Assembly (NCBI GenBank): GCA_030248215.1
Contig: JASANG010002608.1
Coordinates: 1-64,000 of the forward strand
Source of the DNA: Enoplolaimus lenunculus
Lineage: Eukaryota; Nematoda; Enoplea; Enoplida; Thoracostomopsidae
Length of the DNA stretch: 64,000 nt
Direction: 5' to 3'
Shown here: one piece after another, positions 63,796-64,000 of the stretch
Numbering within the stretch: position 1 is the first letter of the stretch
Layout: each line of letters opens with the position of its first letter
Made by a program: the position numbers and the translations under genes
The notes under the pieces: generated by a model
The model's input: only the letters and a program-made list of their open reading frames with translations
Told to the model about the DNA's origin: nothing
Databases searched by the model: none

Positions 63796-64000
63796 ACGCT
63801 AAATCAAGAGCGACAACTTTCGCTACGCCTGTCAGAACGGCTCAAAACCAAAATTTTGTATTAAAATTTAGCACTAAGTTGCAATTGGTTTCACGCTCGC
63901 GCGAAACCGTAGCCAGAGGGGGATAGAGAGGGTTCTGCCACATTGGAAAATATATTTATTTCATTGCTATGGACGGAGAAGTTAACCGGAAAAAATGGGA

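Larger units (their letters stand above)
60870..64000. other. Sequence upstream of CAPS; repeats, no gene seen
   Basis: This should hold the CAPS 5' UTR, any non-coding first exon and its promoter, but no TATA box or CpG-rich patch stands out. It contains R5 copies (61205-61371, 63643-63795 and a part from 63903), a CCGGTA word array (61630-61740), a tRNA-like SINE head, one end of R6 (62213-62295), a GCGGGTA-rich element (62812-62925) and a run of eleven C near 63117. Confidence 0.6.

Overview
The window is AT-rich animal nuclear DNA: long spliced genes with GT-AG introns of several hundred bases to over 4 kb, many short inverted-repeat mobile elements and decayed retroelements, and no bacterial or organelle features. 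Two minus-strand genes are identified by family likeness. CAPS (calcium-dependent secretion activator, CADPS) is unusually complete, with about 25 coding exons from 60869 down to a stop at 17819. XRCC2, a RAD51 paralogue, follows 3' of it with four coding exons from 12009 down to 9322. XRCC2 keeps the human first-intron position (phase 0, just before the Leu-Leu-x-Arg-Leu-Glu block). The divergent proteins, modest introns and dense small elements would suit an invertebrate such as a tunicate, but that placement is inference.

Layout. 1-1.2 kb: one long plus-strand exon of an unrecognised gene with a CAA-repeat region. 1.2-9.3 kb: mainly repeats and a tRNA-like SINE, with no supported gene. 9.3-12.0 kb: XRCC2. 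12.0-17.8 kb: intergenic, repeat-filled. 17.8-60.9 kb: CAPS, whose introns hold nearly all remaining sequence, including a Penelope-like remnant and a LINE 3' end in intron 1, a four-copy 113-bp tandem repeat, a degenerate CCAATC repeat block and dozens of MITE-like elements. 60.9-64 kb: sequence upstream of CAPS, again repeats.

CAPS acts at dense-core vesicles, using its C2, PH and MUN regions to prime exocytosis. XRCC2 acts in homologous recombination with other RAD51 paralogues. Nothing suggests they work together; they are only neighbours.

The most unusual content is the repeats. At least five families of short elements can be separated by their ends, with nested insertions. A further loose class carries short arrays of one hexamer-like word at or near both ends, the word differing between elements (ATCGGC, TCTCGG, TTCCTG, CCGGTA, GCCGG, TTAGGC and others). 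Two families with unrelated ends share a TTAGGC-like core. CAPS shows splicing oddities: a GC-AG intron, a likely 21-nt microexon, and one exon with no AG at its expected acceptor, with a MITE about 45 bp away.
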